Of a stretch of DNA of 64,000 bases, positions 12,089 to 22,383 are shown in pieces. The notes beneath the pieces are model-generated. The model did no database searches, was not told where the DNA came from, and was given only the letters and a program-made list of their open reading frames with translations. Numbering within the stretch: the first letter of the stretch is position 1; the number at the start of each line of letters is the position of its first letter. The stretch is from Pachyseris speciosa. Taxonomy: Eukaryota; Cnidaria; Anthozoa; Scleractinia; Pachyseridae. The stretch covers positions 828,501 through 892,500 of the forward strand of contig JAEMWC010000100.1 of the NCBI GenBank assembly GCA_016490735.1, read 5' to 3'. Position numbers and translations under genes: made by a program.

Positions 12089-12557
12089 AGATGGCAACAT
12101 ATTTCGCCACCAGTCATTTCCGAGCAAAGACTCGGGTGATGAATAAACCGCATTGAATTCGCCTTTCTCTATTTTGAGATAAACGTCCCTGTCGTCAACT
12201 ATTGATCCTGAGGAAATTTGTCTGGTCTTCCATTAGGCTTACGAGCCGTGAAATAACAATAATTATAGGATTCGTAGAACGTCCATTGTCGCTAGTGCTC
12301 TTCGAGAGTTCGGTGTGAACAAAGGGAGCCATTTGAAATACAAGCGATTTATCGAATCCCGTTAGCAAATTAAGTAAAACATCCACTCTTGAAATAAAAG
12401 CTCTGAGAGCCTTTTTCTTTTCGGGGTAAAGTTTGTTGACACCAAATACACTGCAAGCTTTATCGACAGACGCCTGAAAACCCTTCATGCCTCCCGCCAT
12501 TTTGATTCTATGAGATTTGCATTCTTTAAATTCCTGATTTCCGAGAAAATGGTACAT
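12089..12557 (-). pseudogene. Decayed RecQ-like SF2 helicase fragment
   Basis: The minus strand from 12557 (second in-frame Met near 12500) reads a helicase N-terminal region. A Q-motif-like segment (KALRAFISRVDVL) leads to a motif I region, TGFDKSLVFQ, where RecQ-type enzymes usually have TGFGKS, and then to motif Ia, VISRLVSLMEDQ, where the usual Ser-Pro is Ser-Arg. The frame stops near 12195. A +1 shift restores similarity (YLKIEKGEFNAVYSSPESLL, then a WRNML run) to about 12090. The DEAD/DEAH box and everything downstream are missing. Two motif changes, one frameshift and truncation make this a relic. Active relatives unwind DNA. The position between inverted repeats suggests carriage by a transposon (inference). 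Confidence 0.65.
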
Positions 12558-12646
12558 TTTATCTGATTGGTAAAATGAACAATGACGTCAGGAACATGAC
12601 CTTGAACGAAGTTTATCAGACAGGAAAGGGAGAGAGTGCGTGGCCA

Positions 12647-13313
12647 CGAGCGACGTGGACCGTCTGAGAATCAGGCTAAAATACTGGATGAAATAATAGA
12701 TTGAATCATATAGTTGGCAAAGGGACAAAGCATGTGCAACTCAAGCGGAAGTCCGATATTTTCGGACTCTCGGGCGAGGCGTGCGTTTCTCAAAACTCAG
12801 AAAATATTTCGGGACTGTGAGCTATTTTTCAATTCGCTTTTCTATCGATTCGTACTGGCTTTTTTGGCAAACTAGTAAAATGTATATCTCAATTTTATAG
12901 CGAGCTTTTTTAAAAGATCGAAATTTCTGGTAATGGAGCTAGTGCATGTAAAATGGTACTTCGGACCCAAAATATTTTCGCGGCTCATTGTCGAGAAACG
13001 CACTCTGGACAGAACCTTTCAAAGTTGCTCGTTTGCTGAACAAGGAAACGAAGACCGGATACGAGATTGAATTGCTCTCTCTACAAACGATGAGAAGATT
13101 GGTACTAGTGAAGGATTGTGGGATCGTTTGGGTAGACAGAAGGGGGGAACATTTCATATATATATATATATATATATACTTTTTTTTGTTTTGTTTTGTT
13201 TTTGTTTTTTTAAAGCACGGAGCTTTTCTCTTGTCACAGACCAACGCTACTTGCTTTGAAAACGCCGAAAACTTTACGTTTGTCATCTTCGGCCCACCCA
13301 AACTGAGAGGAGT
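12647..13313. other. Intergenic with (AT)n tract
   Basis: An open frame at 12988-13509 runs through a microsatellite (TA at 13157-13180, then T-rich) and has no recognised domain. I do not regard it as a gene. Confidence 0.4.
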
Positions 13314-14335
13314 CAATCTCGTACCCAGTGTTCTCGGGCTCTTTGGTCAGCGGGTGGACACCCGGAGAGACTCTGGGATAATGCAGTTAAAGAATTTTTT
13401 TGATTTGGTCGCCTGTATAACAATAGGTAACCAAACCGGCAATCCAGGAACCGACTTCCTCGTTTTGAAGGGAGGTTTTAAATATCAAACTCGGAGTTTT
13501 TTTTTGTAAAATTTGTGTGACTGTTATTTTTCTAATGTCACTGTCTTGGCTTAACTGCAGAATACCATGCCACTCCAAAACACATCTAGAATATGTGGTT
13601 ACGCGGCTACGTGAAGCCGAAACAAGTTTACTAACACATTGCAATATGAATATATCTCCTTCTTTAATCCGTGAGCCGAAACAAGGGTCAGTTACACACG
13701 ACTACTGACTCTTTAACCTCGCATTGATTAAAAGACCGCATTTTTCGCCGCATAAGCAACCAATAACTACATGGCGATTTGAATTCAACCAATGAACTTT
13801 ATTGTAATACATTTCGCTTTAGTAACTCCAAAGCCGCTTTCATTAAATTACAAACTGAATATTTCAAATAAACACTACTCGCTACATGAACCATCATCAA
13901 AACTATGTCATATAAACTGCCATACATGTAATTAATACAACTCAAATCTCAACGGGGGGGCTAAAGTGCAGGTCACATTCCACAGATCAACATATATACA
14001 GGTCACCATGCTGCGGGTAAATAAAGAAGTCCAAATCTGTCTCCTAGCCCTAATCACTATCCAAATTTTTCTTTTAGATTGAGGACAAACTGTTTGGCTT
14101 AGTTACCGATCAATAAAACAGTGAACTGTACCTGTGACCTGTGAAATATGACCGCTCAACGTCTTCAAACTCATTCTAACACGGCTCGTAAATAGAGAGT
14201 TCGTTAAGCCTCTCCAAACATGCGCATTAAGACCGGAACCACAGATTTTCTGGGAAATTGGAGTCCATTATCCCAGAGTCTCTCCAGGCGTCCACCCACT
14301 GACCAAAGAGGCCGAAGACTCTGGGTACGAGATTG
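13314..14335. mobile_element. 1.0 kb TIR element
   Basis: The ends are inverted repeats of about 70 bp. The left end starts CAATCTCGTACCCAG and contains CTCTTTGGTCAGCGGGTGGA; the right end (14270-14335) is its near-complement. No transposase was found inside, so it is non-autonomous. The superfamily was not determined. Confidence 0.65.
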
Positions 14336-14404
14336 GAGTGGAGTGGGCAATTGAGTCGAGTTACGCTCACGCATGCTCAAGACGGTTTAGCTAGGAATGA
14401 TTGA

Positions 14405-15207
14405 TAGGCCTGTCCCGATTGCGCTGGGCACTTTTTCGGCACTTTTTCGAATTTGGGGCACTATTTTACATTTCCAGCACTCTTGAGCACTTAATTGACT
14501 TTTGAGCAGAGTTTGAGCAGTTTTTCGCTTTTAGGGAAACATTTCAGCACATTTTTCACAATTTTCCATATGTTAAATGAAATATTTTGTCTTTGAAACG
14601 TTTTCAGTAAAGCCGACTAATGCTATTATCATGAATTTGAATAATTCCACTTTGTCACCTGACTAGCTGACTGTTGTCACGGAAATGCACCAGCTACAGT
14701 CCATTTAACCGTGGAATCAGTCGATTTTGATTGGTTCGTGACTTCGTGTTTCTCAGAACTTTTAGCGTTCTTATATCAGCATAAAGAAAATGAAATTCTA
14801 AAAAGAGTAATGGCTTCCTTAATAACTGCTCCTTTCTGTTCAGTGCAGCTGCTGATGAAATTAAGCATCACAGTTGTAGGTCTTGTAGCTATACATACGG
14901 TTTATTGCATACAGTTTTGTGATGCTGTGTGCTTTAGAAACTATGCTACACTGATAATAAAGGGTTTTGTTCGACAAACGTTGTTATACTTTATGGTCAC
15001 CTCAGCGTTAGAAAATTGAGAGTTAAAAGTTTAATAAAACTAGGAATACGTATGAACACCTGCTACGAAATAATAAAAAAACTGCGAGCAACTTTCGTGT
15101 ACTATTTCTAAATTTCAAGCACTTCATAAAAATCGAGCTGTATCTGAGCACTTTTTTGCCATATTTCAGAGCACTTTTTGGTGATTTTTCCAGCGCAAAC
15201 AGGCCTA
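14405..15207. mobile_element. TIR element with GCACTTTTT-rich ends
   Basis: TAGGCCTGT followed by GCGCTGGGCAC opens the element, and GCGCAAACAGGCCTA closes it as an imperfect inverted repeat. Both subterminal regions repeat GCACTTTTT or GAGCACTT motifs. No coding capacity is recognised. Confidence 0.5.
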
Positions 15208-15279
15208 CGTACACAGCCTATAAAAATTCCAATGAAATTAGAGGTTTTAAAGAGGTACAGGCCTACTCTCCCGGGATCC

Positions 15280-15989
15280 CGCTCTGGCCTAAACCAGCCA
15301 ACACTATGTTGAAAACTAACTAAATAAACTGTATATAGTAATAAAAATTTATAGTGGATTCTGTTTACATCGAATTGAAGACATTATTCCTAACGACAAT
15401 ACGATGACGAAGTGTGTTATATTAAGCCCATGTATGTCGACATCAATGTCCTTCAATTAGCCGCCTCTGAGCTGTCAGAAATGCAAAACAGTCCACGCAC
15501 AGCTACGCACAACTTGCTTACAGAATGATATTTATCTTCCCTTTAGCCTCTGTTCATATTAGGGAAAAAGATTTTTTTGTAATTCTTCATTTGTGTGTTT
15601 ATTTTGAGATGATGATCGTTGGAAAGGATTGTGGAAGTCATTTTTGGTTGCTCGCTTTTAAACAATCATGATAATGTTTTAATTTGTGAGGGTCAGTTTT
15701 AATAAAACTACCATTTAGAACTGCACCTCCGTCAATTCGCATTTATGTCTGCAATTGATGCTAAACTGCTGTGTGGTGAACACTAATAAGCTTGTCAGCT
15801 AAACCTTAAATTACTTAATAATAAGCCGGCTTCGTAACTACAGAAAACGTCTGGTTTGGAGTAATGTATGCAGTCTTGCGAACCAACGGGGAAAGCGGTT
15901 ACCAGGTGATCTTTGAGCAGTTTACGTCAAGTTTTCCCTACATCGCTTGGCGGTAAGTGAAGAGCAGAAAAACCTGACCAGGCTGCATC
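15280..15989 (+). promoter_or_regulatory. 5' flank of GPCR unit A (duplicated upstream block)
   Basis: This ~700 bp recurs upstream of units B (29345-30564), C (32060-32690), D (32955-33465) and E (33479-33687). Shared marks include CCAGCCAACACTAT, AACAGTCCACG, TAATAAAACTACCATTTAGAA, CTTAAATTACTTAATAAT, GTCTGGTTTGGAGTAAT and GCAGAAAAACCTGACCAGGC just before the ATG. It probably holds the promoter and 5' UTR. No unambiguous TATA box was assigned. Confidence 0.55.
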
Positions 15990-16895
15990 ATGACCGATAC
16001 CAGTAGTTTGGGGTTCATCCTTCCGTTGGCAGCCCTTCCATTTTTCATCATTGGTTTAATCGGAAACGTGTTGGTGATCCGCATCGTTCACAAAACACGG
16101 CAGATGCATACAACAACTAATTACCTACTGGCAAACTTAGCTGTCAGCGATGTTTTAATCATTTTCTTAACAGTATTCTTTATTTTCTTTCGATCTTCCA
16201 ACCTTGATGATAGCCACAAAGGATTCTTTTGTAAGTTTACAGCTGTTAGTAACATCCCCATTTTGGTTTCATCGTTTACTCTGACCTTACTAGCGGTAGA
16301 AAGATATCACGCTTTAATGAAGCCTTTCAGAAGAGGATTACGGTTGAACCAAGGCAACATCAAGCGGGCCATAGCTACTGTTTGGATCTCAAGTATTCTC
16401 TTCTGTTTTCCAGGCGCCTTTTTACTGGATTGGACGAAAACATCCCCCAACTGTGTTCCCGCTCACAGGGAAGTCGCCTATTGTTATTTCATCATAATGT
16501 GCCTAGTAAGCACTTACATACCATTAGCAATATTTCTTTTCTGTTATGGCTCCTTGATCAAAGGACCGTACTTTACCCACACAGAAGGTGCCACAGATAC
16601 TTCTGACCAAGACAGGAGCGCTGAGCAAAAGAAACTTGTGATCACATTTATCCTGGCAACTGCTGGGTTTGTTATTGGTTATGGACCAGTTGTTGTTTAT
16701 GAAACAGTTATGAAATTGAGCGATGCCTGCGAACAGACACAAATACTTGGAACTGTTTTTAAGTTTGTATTCTCGTGTAGCTTATGCCTTAATCCTATTT
16801 TGTACGCTTTTCGTAGCACAAACTTCCAAGAAGGATTCAGGCGTGTAATATTTTGTCGTGAACCGCTACCGGCAAATGATATTCAACTGTCATAA
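15990..16895 (+). CDS. Class A GPCR, array unit A (intact)
   Basis: A 301 aa single-exon receptor from ATG 15990 to TAA. Class A marks are GLIGN in TM1 (Asn26), LAVSD in TM2 (Asp54), Cys81 and Cys155 as the likely disulphide pair, ERY at 104-106 (LLAVERYHAL), a TM6 GYGP (230-233) replacing CWxP, and NPILY (268-272) followed by an amphipathic helix 8 segment (AFRSTNFQEGF) and a short tail. It is close to unit E throughout and clearly not close to the receptor at 3189. The family resembles peptide-type receptors of cnidarians, but the ligand cannot be read from the sequence. Upstream lies the shared 5' block; downstream are SINE and MITE insertions. Confidence 0.88.
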   Translation: MTDTSSLGFILPLAALPFFIIGLIGNVLVIRIVHKTRQMHTTTNYLLANLAVSDVLIIFLTVFFIFFRSSNLDDSHKGFFCKFTAVSNIPILVSSFTLTLLAVERYHALMKPFRRGLRLNQGNIKRAIATVWISSILFCFPGAFLLDWTKTSPNCVPAHREVAYCYFIIMCLVSTYIPLAIFLFCYGSLIKGPYFTHTEGATDTSDQDRSAEQKKLVITFILATAGFVIGYGPVVVYETVMKLSDACEQTQILGTVFKFVFSCSLCLNPILYAFRSTNFQEGFRRVIFCREPLPANDIQLS

Positions 16896-17110
16896 CCTAC
16901 CGGCGATGAAGTCAACGTGCCGTTGGGCAATGGACTTTTAACTCTCCATTAATGGCTTCTGAGTTATCTTTCTACTGTTACCTTAGCTTCTTTAATGTGA
17001 ATATTGACGTTGGGAGCAGGTCAATTATGGGTTCATATGTTCCCGTGAAAGAAATGACTGTGAATGATATATGAAATAAATCACATATGAACTGCGGAAA
17101 TGAAATGAAA
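16896..17110. other. 3' flank of unit A with SINE body
   Basis: The first ~85 bp (to about 16980) are shared with the 3' flanks of units B and E. From about 17000 the sequence is SINE-body material (TTGGGAGCAGGTCAATT, then GTGAATGATATATGAAATAA), also present near 29690-29770. Confidence 0.55.
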
Positions 17111-17213
17111 TGAAGAAATGATCCTCGCAGTTGTGAACGAAATTTATACAATTGCGTAAAGAATTTACGCAATTGCATAAATTGCGTTCACAACTGCGAG
17201 GATCATTTCTTCA
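17111..17213. repeat. Head-to-head palindrome of a SINE module
   Basis: Two ~50 bp arms meet at GTAAAGAATTTAC. Each arm reads TGAAGAAATGATCCTCGCAG, then TTGTGAACG. The same module occurs singly next to the tRNA-SINEs at 24755, 25190, 29550 and 29800. The arms differ at only a few positions. Confidence 0.75.
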
Positions 17214-18037
17214 TATCATTAGCTTCTTTATTTTGATCTTTTTTGTTTGATAAACAATAGCATAGCCAAAAAGATCGGAAAAATGTAAAATAATTACGAC
17301 TCGCAAAAATACCATGTGTATTCTGTAAGACAGGAAAATAGAAGATCAAACGTAGTATGCACTTGCTTACAAGTAAGACCACTTTAAAACGTACACGAGT
17401 GATCGAGCAATGGGCTAATCCACTATTCTTGGTTTTCAGTCACGCGCACGTCACGCAAGTAAAAAATAATCGTCAACCATTCAATAGATAAAGTGAGGAA
17501 ATTGAGATATTGTAGAATAGTAATAAATAAACAATATTCCCAAGCTTCAGGGCTGTGCGATGTCCCGTACTCGAGTTATTCGTCGAAATGTACCACTCAA
17601 ACTTATTGGGTTTAGTATGGAGACGCCATGGTGGAGCCCATCTTGATGAGCTCCAAAATGGCTGCTGGAAACGAGTGAAAAACATCTGGAACTTACTTTA
17701 GCTTTCTCAAAGGCTTTCTTCGCTCTGTTGAGCCTGCAAACTTTCACATGGACGGTTTTCTTCTCATATTGGCTTTTAAAACCTAAAAAACACACGGTGA
17801 ATGGATGTTTTCATGTACGTGATATGCTTATGGCAGACATCTGTTATGTCACACACTGTGAAAAACTTTCAAATTCAAACTGATCTATTTTAAAAACAAA
17901 GCACGCTACCGAGCTGAAAACATGGAAGCAGATACATTTCTAATAGTTTACGTGAAGAAGATAAAAATGCAAAAGTCTTTTTACTTTTGAGTTTTAGTTT
18001 CTTATGACGTCATGTGAAAACCAAGAATAGTTTTTAA
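17214..18037. other. Flank of unit A
   Basis: No coding region is recognised. The part close to 18000 aligns with the matching flank of unit B (about 31700-31735). Confidence 0.35.
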
Positions 18038-18477
18038 GGCCTGGTTCAGACGCAGTACTTCAGCCGAGCCGAATCGAATTCAACGATAGGCCGACCTAAA
18101 TTAATTGATCCTCGCTGAATCGATTCAGAGGCCGAACTTTATTCGGCCGAAACACGAAGTACACATGTCTATTCTCGTTGAGTTTGGCCCACCAAGCCGC
18201 CATATTTTCTTCTGCGACACTCCTTTGTGCATGCTCTCATGTAAAAACAGCACGAAAAATACATTAAAATGATTTATGCATTTGATTCGGCTCATGTAAA
18301 GGTCAGCGTCTGAATCAAACCCGGTCTACAGCCGTTCTTCCTGGCTGAGCCAGCCGGGATTAATTGACTCAGCTGATCTAAATTAAATCAGCCGTTCCGA
18401 ATTGATTCAGACTTCACATGAAATTAATTCGTTGAATTCGATTCGGCTCGGCTGAAGTATGGCGTCTGAACCGGGCC
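18038..18477. mobile_element. TIR MITE with likely TAA target duplication
   Basis: The inverted ends are GGCCTGGTTCAGACGC and GCGTCTGAACCGGGCC; further inverted arms hold CTTCAGCCGAGCCGAATCGA. It is flanked by TAA on each side. The duplicated flank of unit B reads straight through (about 31725-31732) with one TAA, serving as an empty site. A three-base TAA duplication fits PIF/Harbinger-type insertion. There is no coding capacity. Confidence 0.7.
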
Positions 18478-18645
18478 TAAGTGCAATGAGCAGCCATTTC
18501 AGGGGATGGGTTTAACCATTTTCCCGTTAGTATTTCACATCTGGCACTGAATGGAGAGCGCCTTTTTTTACTTTAAATCAGCCTTCCCAGGTATCAGTAA
18601 GAGTTTTTTTGAAAAGCAAGAAGTACAATCTGTTTTGACTTCCAT
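18478..18645 (+). repeat. Distal part of segmental duplicate A
   Basis: It matches 31735-31915 (shared: CAATGAGCAG, CATTTTCCCGTTA, CTGGCACT.AATGGAGAGCGCC). This shows the duplicated segment extended at least 1.7 kb beyond the receptor gene. Confidence 0.65.
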
Positions 18646-18756
18646 CAATCAAATTGCAAGTGCATAATTTGCATTTGCACGAGAACTTCGCTCGAAGAGA
18701 TACCGCAGTTGCAGATGCAATTGATCTTTCGGTTAGAACGACTGTATTTCCTTGTT

Positions 18757-19463
18757 TTAACCAAATGGTTAAACTTTAAGATACTGCAAAATGATCAAGA
18801 CACTGCTAAAATCTTTTCGGAACCACCGCTGATTTCATTCAAACGCGGCAAAAATGTAGGTAACTTTCTAGTTAAAAGCGCATTCAAAACAACTGAACAA
18901 CCTGGCACTTTTAAATGCGCGCGCTCGCGATGCAAAACGTGTCCTTTCATTCAAAACACTGACAAAATATCGGGCCCTAAGCGATCTGTTAAGATCACTG
19001 ATCGTTTCACGTGTACCTCCGCAAATGTTATCTGTTTCATAACCTGCACATTATTCAAAAAGTTACACATCGGCGAAACAGGATGACGACTAGGTGACCG
19101 ATTCCGAGAATATCATCGTGATGTTGAGAAAGATGACAAAGACGCATCCAAACCTTTCGCTCGGCATTTTAATCTCCCTAACCATTCCAAACAACACATG
19201 TCGATCTCCGGCCTTTCCCTACATCAAGGTACCACGGAAAGCCGTAAAAATCTCGAGCAAAAATTTATCTTTCAAATTGGCACTCTTAATCCCCACGGTA
19301 TCAACGAGCGCTTTTCATTCAATTAATTTTTCCTGTTCTTCACGTTACCATGTTACCACCAATAGCGTAGCCCCATTTTCTGTATATAAACCATACACAA
19401 CCCATAATTCCTTGATTCGCTTCGACGAAGGGCTAACGCTCGAAACGTCAGCTAATCGAATCC

Positions 19464-19516
<53 letters not shown>

Positions 19517-19525
19517 ATTTCCTAG
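18757..19525 (+). mobile_element. Penelope-like element fragment (GIY-YIG part), nonsense-mutated
   Basis: The plus frame reads the C-terminal part of a Penelope-like element ORF: KIFSEPPLISFKRGKN, a Cys-rich CARSRCKTCPF segment, then the GIY-YIG-type endonuclease region (VICFITCTLFKKLHIGETG, LGDRFREY, ASKPFARHFNLPNHS, EQKFIFQIGTLNPHGINERF), ending at TAA 19324-19326. An in-frame TGA at 19084-19086 interrupts it just after GETG. The reverse transcriptase domain is missing, so the copy is 5'-truncated and inactive. The 3' part (about 19400-19525, with CGAAGGGCTAACGCTCGAAA) is non-coding element sequence. Confidence 0.8.
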
Positions 19526-20027
19526 TTACTTCTTTTTTTAAGGTTCACATTCTGGGTTAAGGGTACAATTGTTTTTTTTTCTTTTTTTTAATGCAAAATT
19601 TATTGAACACAAGTTCGGCACTATTCCACAATACTTACGTTACAACAGCAACCAATAAGGAACGTTACTCTACGATGTGCTACTTTTCAAGTGACACTGT
19701 CGCTAGTTAACTTTTGACCTAACAGTGCGATACAACACTTTTTTTTAATTCTGCAGCCCATTAGCAGCTGCTAAGGGTACATGAATTACAGATCTTAAAA
19801 AATTTAACAACATATTTATTTAGTAACAAAATAATAATATACTTACCACAGTAAAAGGAGAGTACATTTCGCGCAAAGAATAAGTTAATGATATAAACAA
19901 CAGAATTTCACGTGAAAGGATGAGGCGTCTTCTCTATACAGTCAATTTCTCCAGAACATTTTTGTGATTCACTGTATTAATAAAATCTTGGAGGAGGATT
20001 GCTTCTTCGTTCAACCTCTTCTTATAA
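19526..20027. other. Non-coding spacer
   Basis: T-rich and AT-rich sequence between the Penelope-like and LINE fragments. No feature is recognised. Confidence 0.4.
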
Positions 20028-21180
20028 ATGTAATACCTCATAAATAAAAGTGATTGATGACTGTGCTCTCTATGTCTGTGTAAAAAACTTTAATCCAGCT
20101 TCTAATGATTTCTCCAAAGTTGTAGAGCCTTAATGCATAATGCATAAATGGCCATTCTAGGGTATCAAACCCTTTCCGAAAGTCCATTGACAGTAGTATA
20201 CCCAAAGTTTTGTCAGTTTTTGTTTGTTCTAACAAATCACTTGTAAGTCTGATGTTCTAACCAATGTATCGTCCTTTTATGAATCCTGTTTGGTCCGTAT
20301 GAATAAGACGAGGAAGAACTGCCTCGATTCTCTTTGCTATGGCTTTAGATGCTATCTTATAATCATTGTTTAACAGTGTTATTGGGCGCCAATTCTTAAG
20401 ATCCAATAACGAACTTTCTTGTTTAGGTATCAGCGTGATAATTCCACGTCGCTGAGAAATTGATAGTTGCCCCTTCTCATGGGCGCAATTTAGGCTTGCT
20501 ACTAAATCACTTCCCACCAACCCAAAAAATTGGTTGTAAAATTCGATCGTAAAACCGTCCTCTCCCGGAGATTTTCCATTGCTGAATGAACTGAGTACAT
20601 CCTGGCATTCTCTCAAAGTTAGAGGGCCTTCAAGTTGGTCCTGTTCATCATCTGGGAGTTGAGGGAAATTGATGTTATGTGTAAATTTGCTAAATTCTAT
20701 CTCGGATGCAGCTATTTTGGAAAAATAGAGATCTTTGTAAAAGGATTTAGTTGTTGCCACGATTTGCTTTTCGTCTACAAAAACTTGTCCGTTTTCATCT
20801 TCTAGCTCCATAATCACTTTCTCGGTATAATTTCTTTTCTCCAGGTTAAAAAAGTATCTAGTTGGTTTTTCCCCACATTCAACCCATCGACACTTCGACC
20901 TATACATGGCTGCTTTTGCTTTTTTTTTTTCATAGATCAAGTGCAGTTCTTGCTTAAGATCATCATACTGTTTCAATTCACTAGTTAGATTTTCTAGGTT
21001 ACCGTTATTACAACTTACACCATCTAAATTATTTAACAGCTCTCTTACTTCAACTTCGCGTTGATTAAAAACCCTTGCTTTTCCTTAAGCAAAGGAGATA
21101 GTTTGGGACCTAATTTCCATTTTGAGAATTTCCCAAAATAACCGTTTATCCAAGATGTAATTGTGGATGCAAATCATGTA
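20028..21180 (-). mobile_element. L1/Tx1-like LINE reverse transcriptase fragment, degraded
   Basis: The minus strand reads from the linker into the RT domain: WVECGEKPTRYFFNLEKRNY, ECQDVLSSFSNGKSPGEDGF, RGIITLIPK, LKNWRPITLLNNDYKI, TDQTGFIKGRYIG, then LGILLSMDFRKGFDTLEW. Stops replace expected sense codons near 21086 (TAA) and at 20257 (TAG directly after GRYIG). The frame ends near 20038, before the YxDD catalytic box. The FRKGFD segment is where active copies usually read FxKAFD. The endonuclease and most of the 3' part are absent, so this is a dead internal fragment. Confidence 0.8.
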
Positions 21181-21466
21181 CTGTCCATCTCAGACGTCCG
21201 TGGACAAGGGTTTTTTTTCAGCCCGCTTCACGGACCGTTGGTTTCAGTTCAGCACTGCGGTTTGCAAAACACTGATCACGTGATGCCATTTTTTGTTGTT
21301 CCTGTGGACGCTAAAGAGCTTCAGGGCGAAGAGATGACCTAATGTTCTTGAATACAATGGAGAAGTTTGCAAGGAAAACCCGGTCTTCAGGACTCACGCC
21401 CCTTGATAAATGAGCGACTTTTTTTGAGAGACATTTTTCTGGCTTTATTAGCGGAGCACCATACCT

Positions 21467-21498
<32 letters not shown>

Positions 21499-21546
21499 AA
21501 AATGGGTAACGGTATTGCTCGTGGGCGCCTACGTACGACGACGACG

Positions 21547-21568
<22 letters not shown>
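21181..21568. other. Intergenic DNA
   Basis: No gene is recognised; the short plus-strand frame at 21367-21561 has no known domain. Confidence 0.4.
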
Positions 21569-21608
<40 letters not shown>

Positions 21609-21615
21609 TAATAAT
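21569..21615 (+). repeat. (AAT)n microsatellite
   Basis: About 14 AAT units with one interruption. Confidence 0.9.
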
Positions 21616-22002
21616 AATCAATACTTGAGCCCAACATGGCGGCCATACTCCACCTGAAAAGAGCCTGACCAACTAGTTTACAGCGCAAGAACAGCGCTAA
21701 TCTCTGATAGTTGAACATCCATGTTACGGTCAATTGACACCTGTCAAAACAAGGCAGCCGCTGACTAGTATCACGTGAGCATATCGCGGCCTCAAATTTA
21801 GAGCTCAAGGTCAGCTGTTTTTTTAAGTTGACCGCTGACCAGGTACTGGCTTTCGATTGGATCGCAGGCTCAAGCCTGATTAACTAAACTAAAACGAGAC
21901 ACCGAAACGAAAACGAGGCTTAATTTTACGCATGCTTTCTCCCGTGCGGCAGCCGCGCGGCTCGAAATTTTACATTCAGTTCATTCGGTTGGTTTCCTCT
22001 TT

Positions 22003-22383
22003 GTGAGCAAAACAATTTCATCTTCTTCGATCGAAGTTTGTCTTTTGATTCGCGTAAAAAGCATAACAATTAAGAACTTGTTAAAAGATCCTCCGGAAGC
22101 TGAATTTGTAAGTGCTAAAAAGCCGGGAGGCGCGAAAGATTTTTCTCAGGAAAAGCTTCAAACTTGGATCGATTGTATGGTTGAAGACAAAATGATTTAC
22201 CGCTTCGAGGGCTTTGCTGTCACTTTACCGCGGCATCTTGCAGCTCACCAAGAAAGCAGATTACCGGAATTAATGGGAGGAACGAGTAGCTCAAACTCTG
22301 TGGAAAAAGTTATTTCTTTGGACAAACCGTTTGCTTTTTGCGGATGCGTGTTTTTACTAAAGTGGAAGCTTGCGTATTTTTAA
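22003..22383 (+). other. Candidate internal exon, unrecognised
   Basis: An open frame of 126 codons whose first ATG-encoded Met is far inside (in CMVEDKMIY), so it is not a complete gene. Its composition looks protein-like (DPPEAEFVSAKKPGGAKDFS, EKLQTWIDCMVEDKMIYRF, LPRHLAAHQESRLPELMG), with mixed charged and hydrophobic residues. I know no family for it. Possible acceptor sites (AATTAAG near 22075) exist, but no well-matched donor was found. It may pair with the frame at 23896-24057. Confidence 0.25.

Larger units (their letters stand above)
10368..12646. repeat. Inverted-repeat-bounded block holding a helicase fragment
   Basis: About 55 bp at 10368-10423 (containing CTGATAAACTTCGTTCAAGG) returns in reverse complement at 12592-12644, with the shared run GACCTTGAACGAAGTTTATC. 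The ~2.28 kb between holds SINE heads, a LINE 3' end and the RecQ-like relic. This could be the two ends of one element that captured a gene fragment, or two solitary copies of a small repeat in opposite orientation. Confidence 0.5.

Noticed and set aside
12988..13509. 173-codon plus-strand frame
   Set aside because: Its middle is a (TA)n and T-rich simple repeat and its end is TIR-element sequence.
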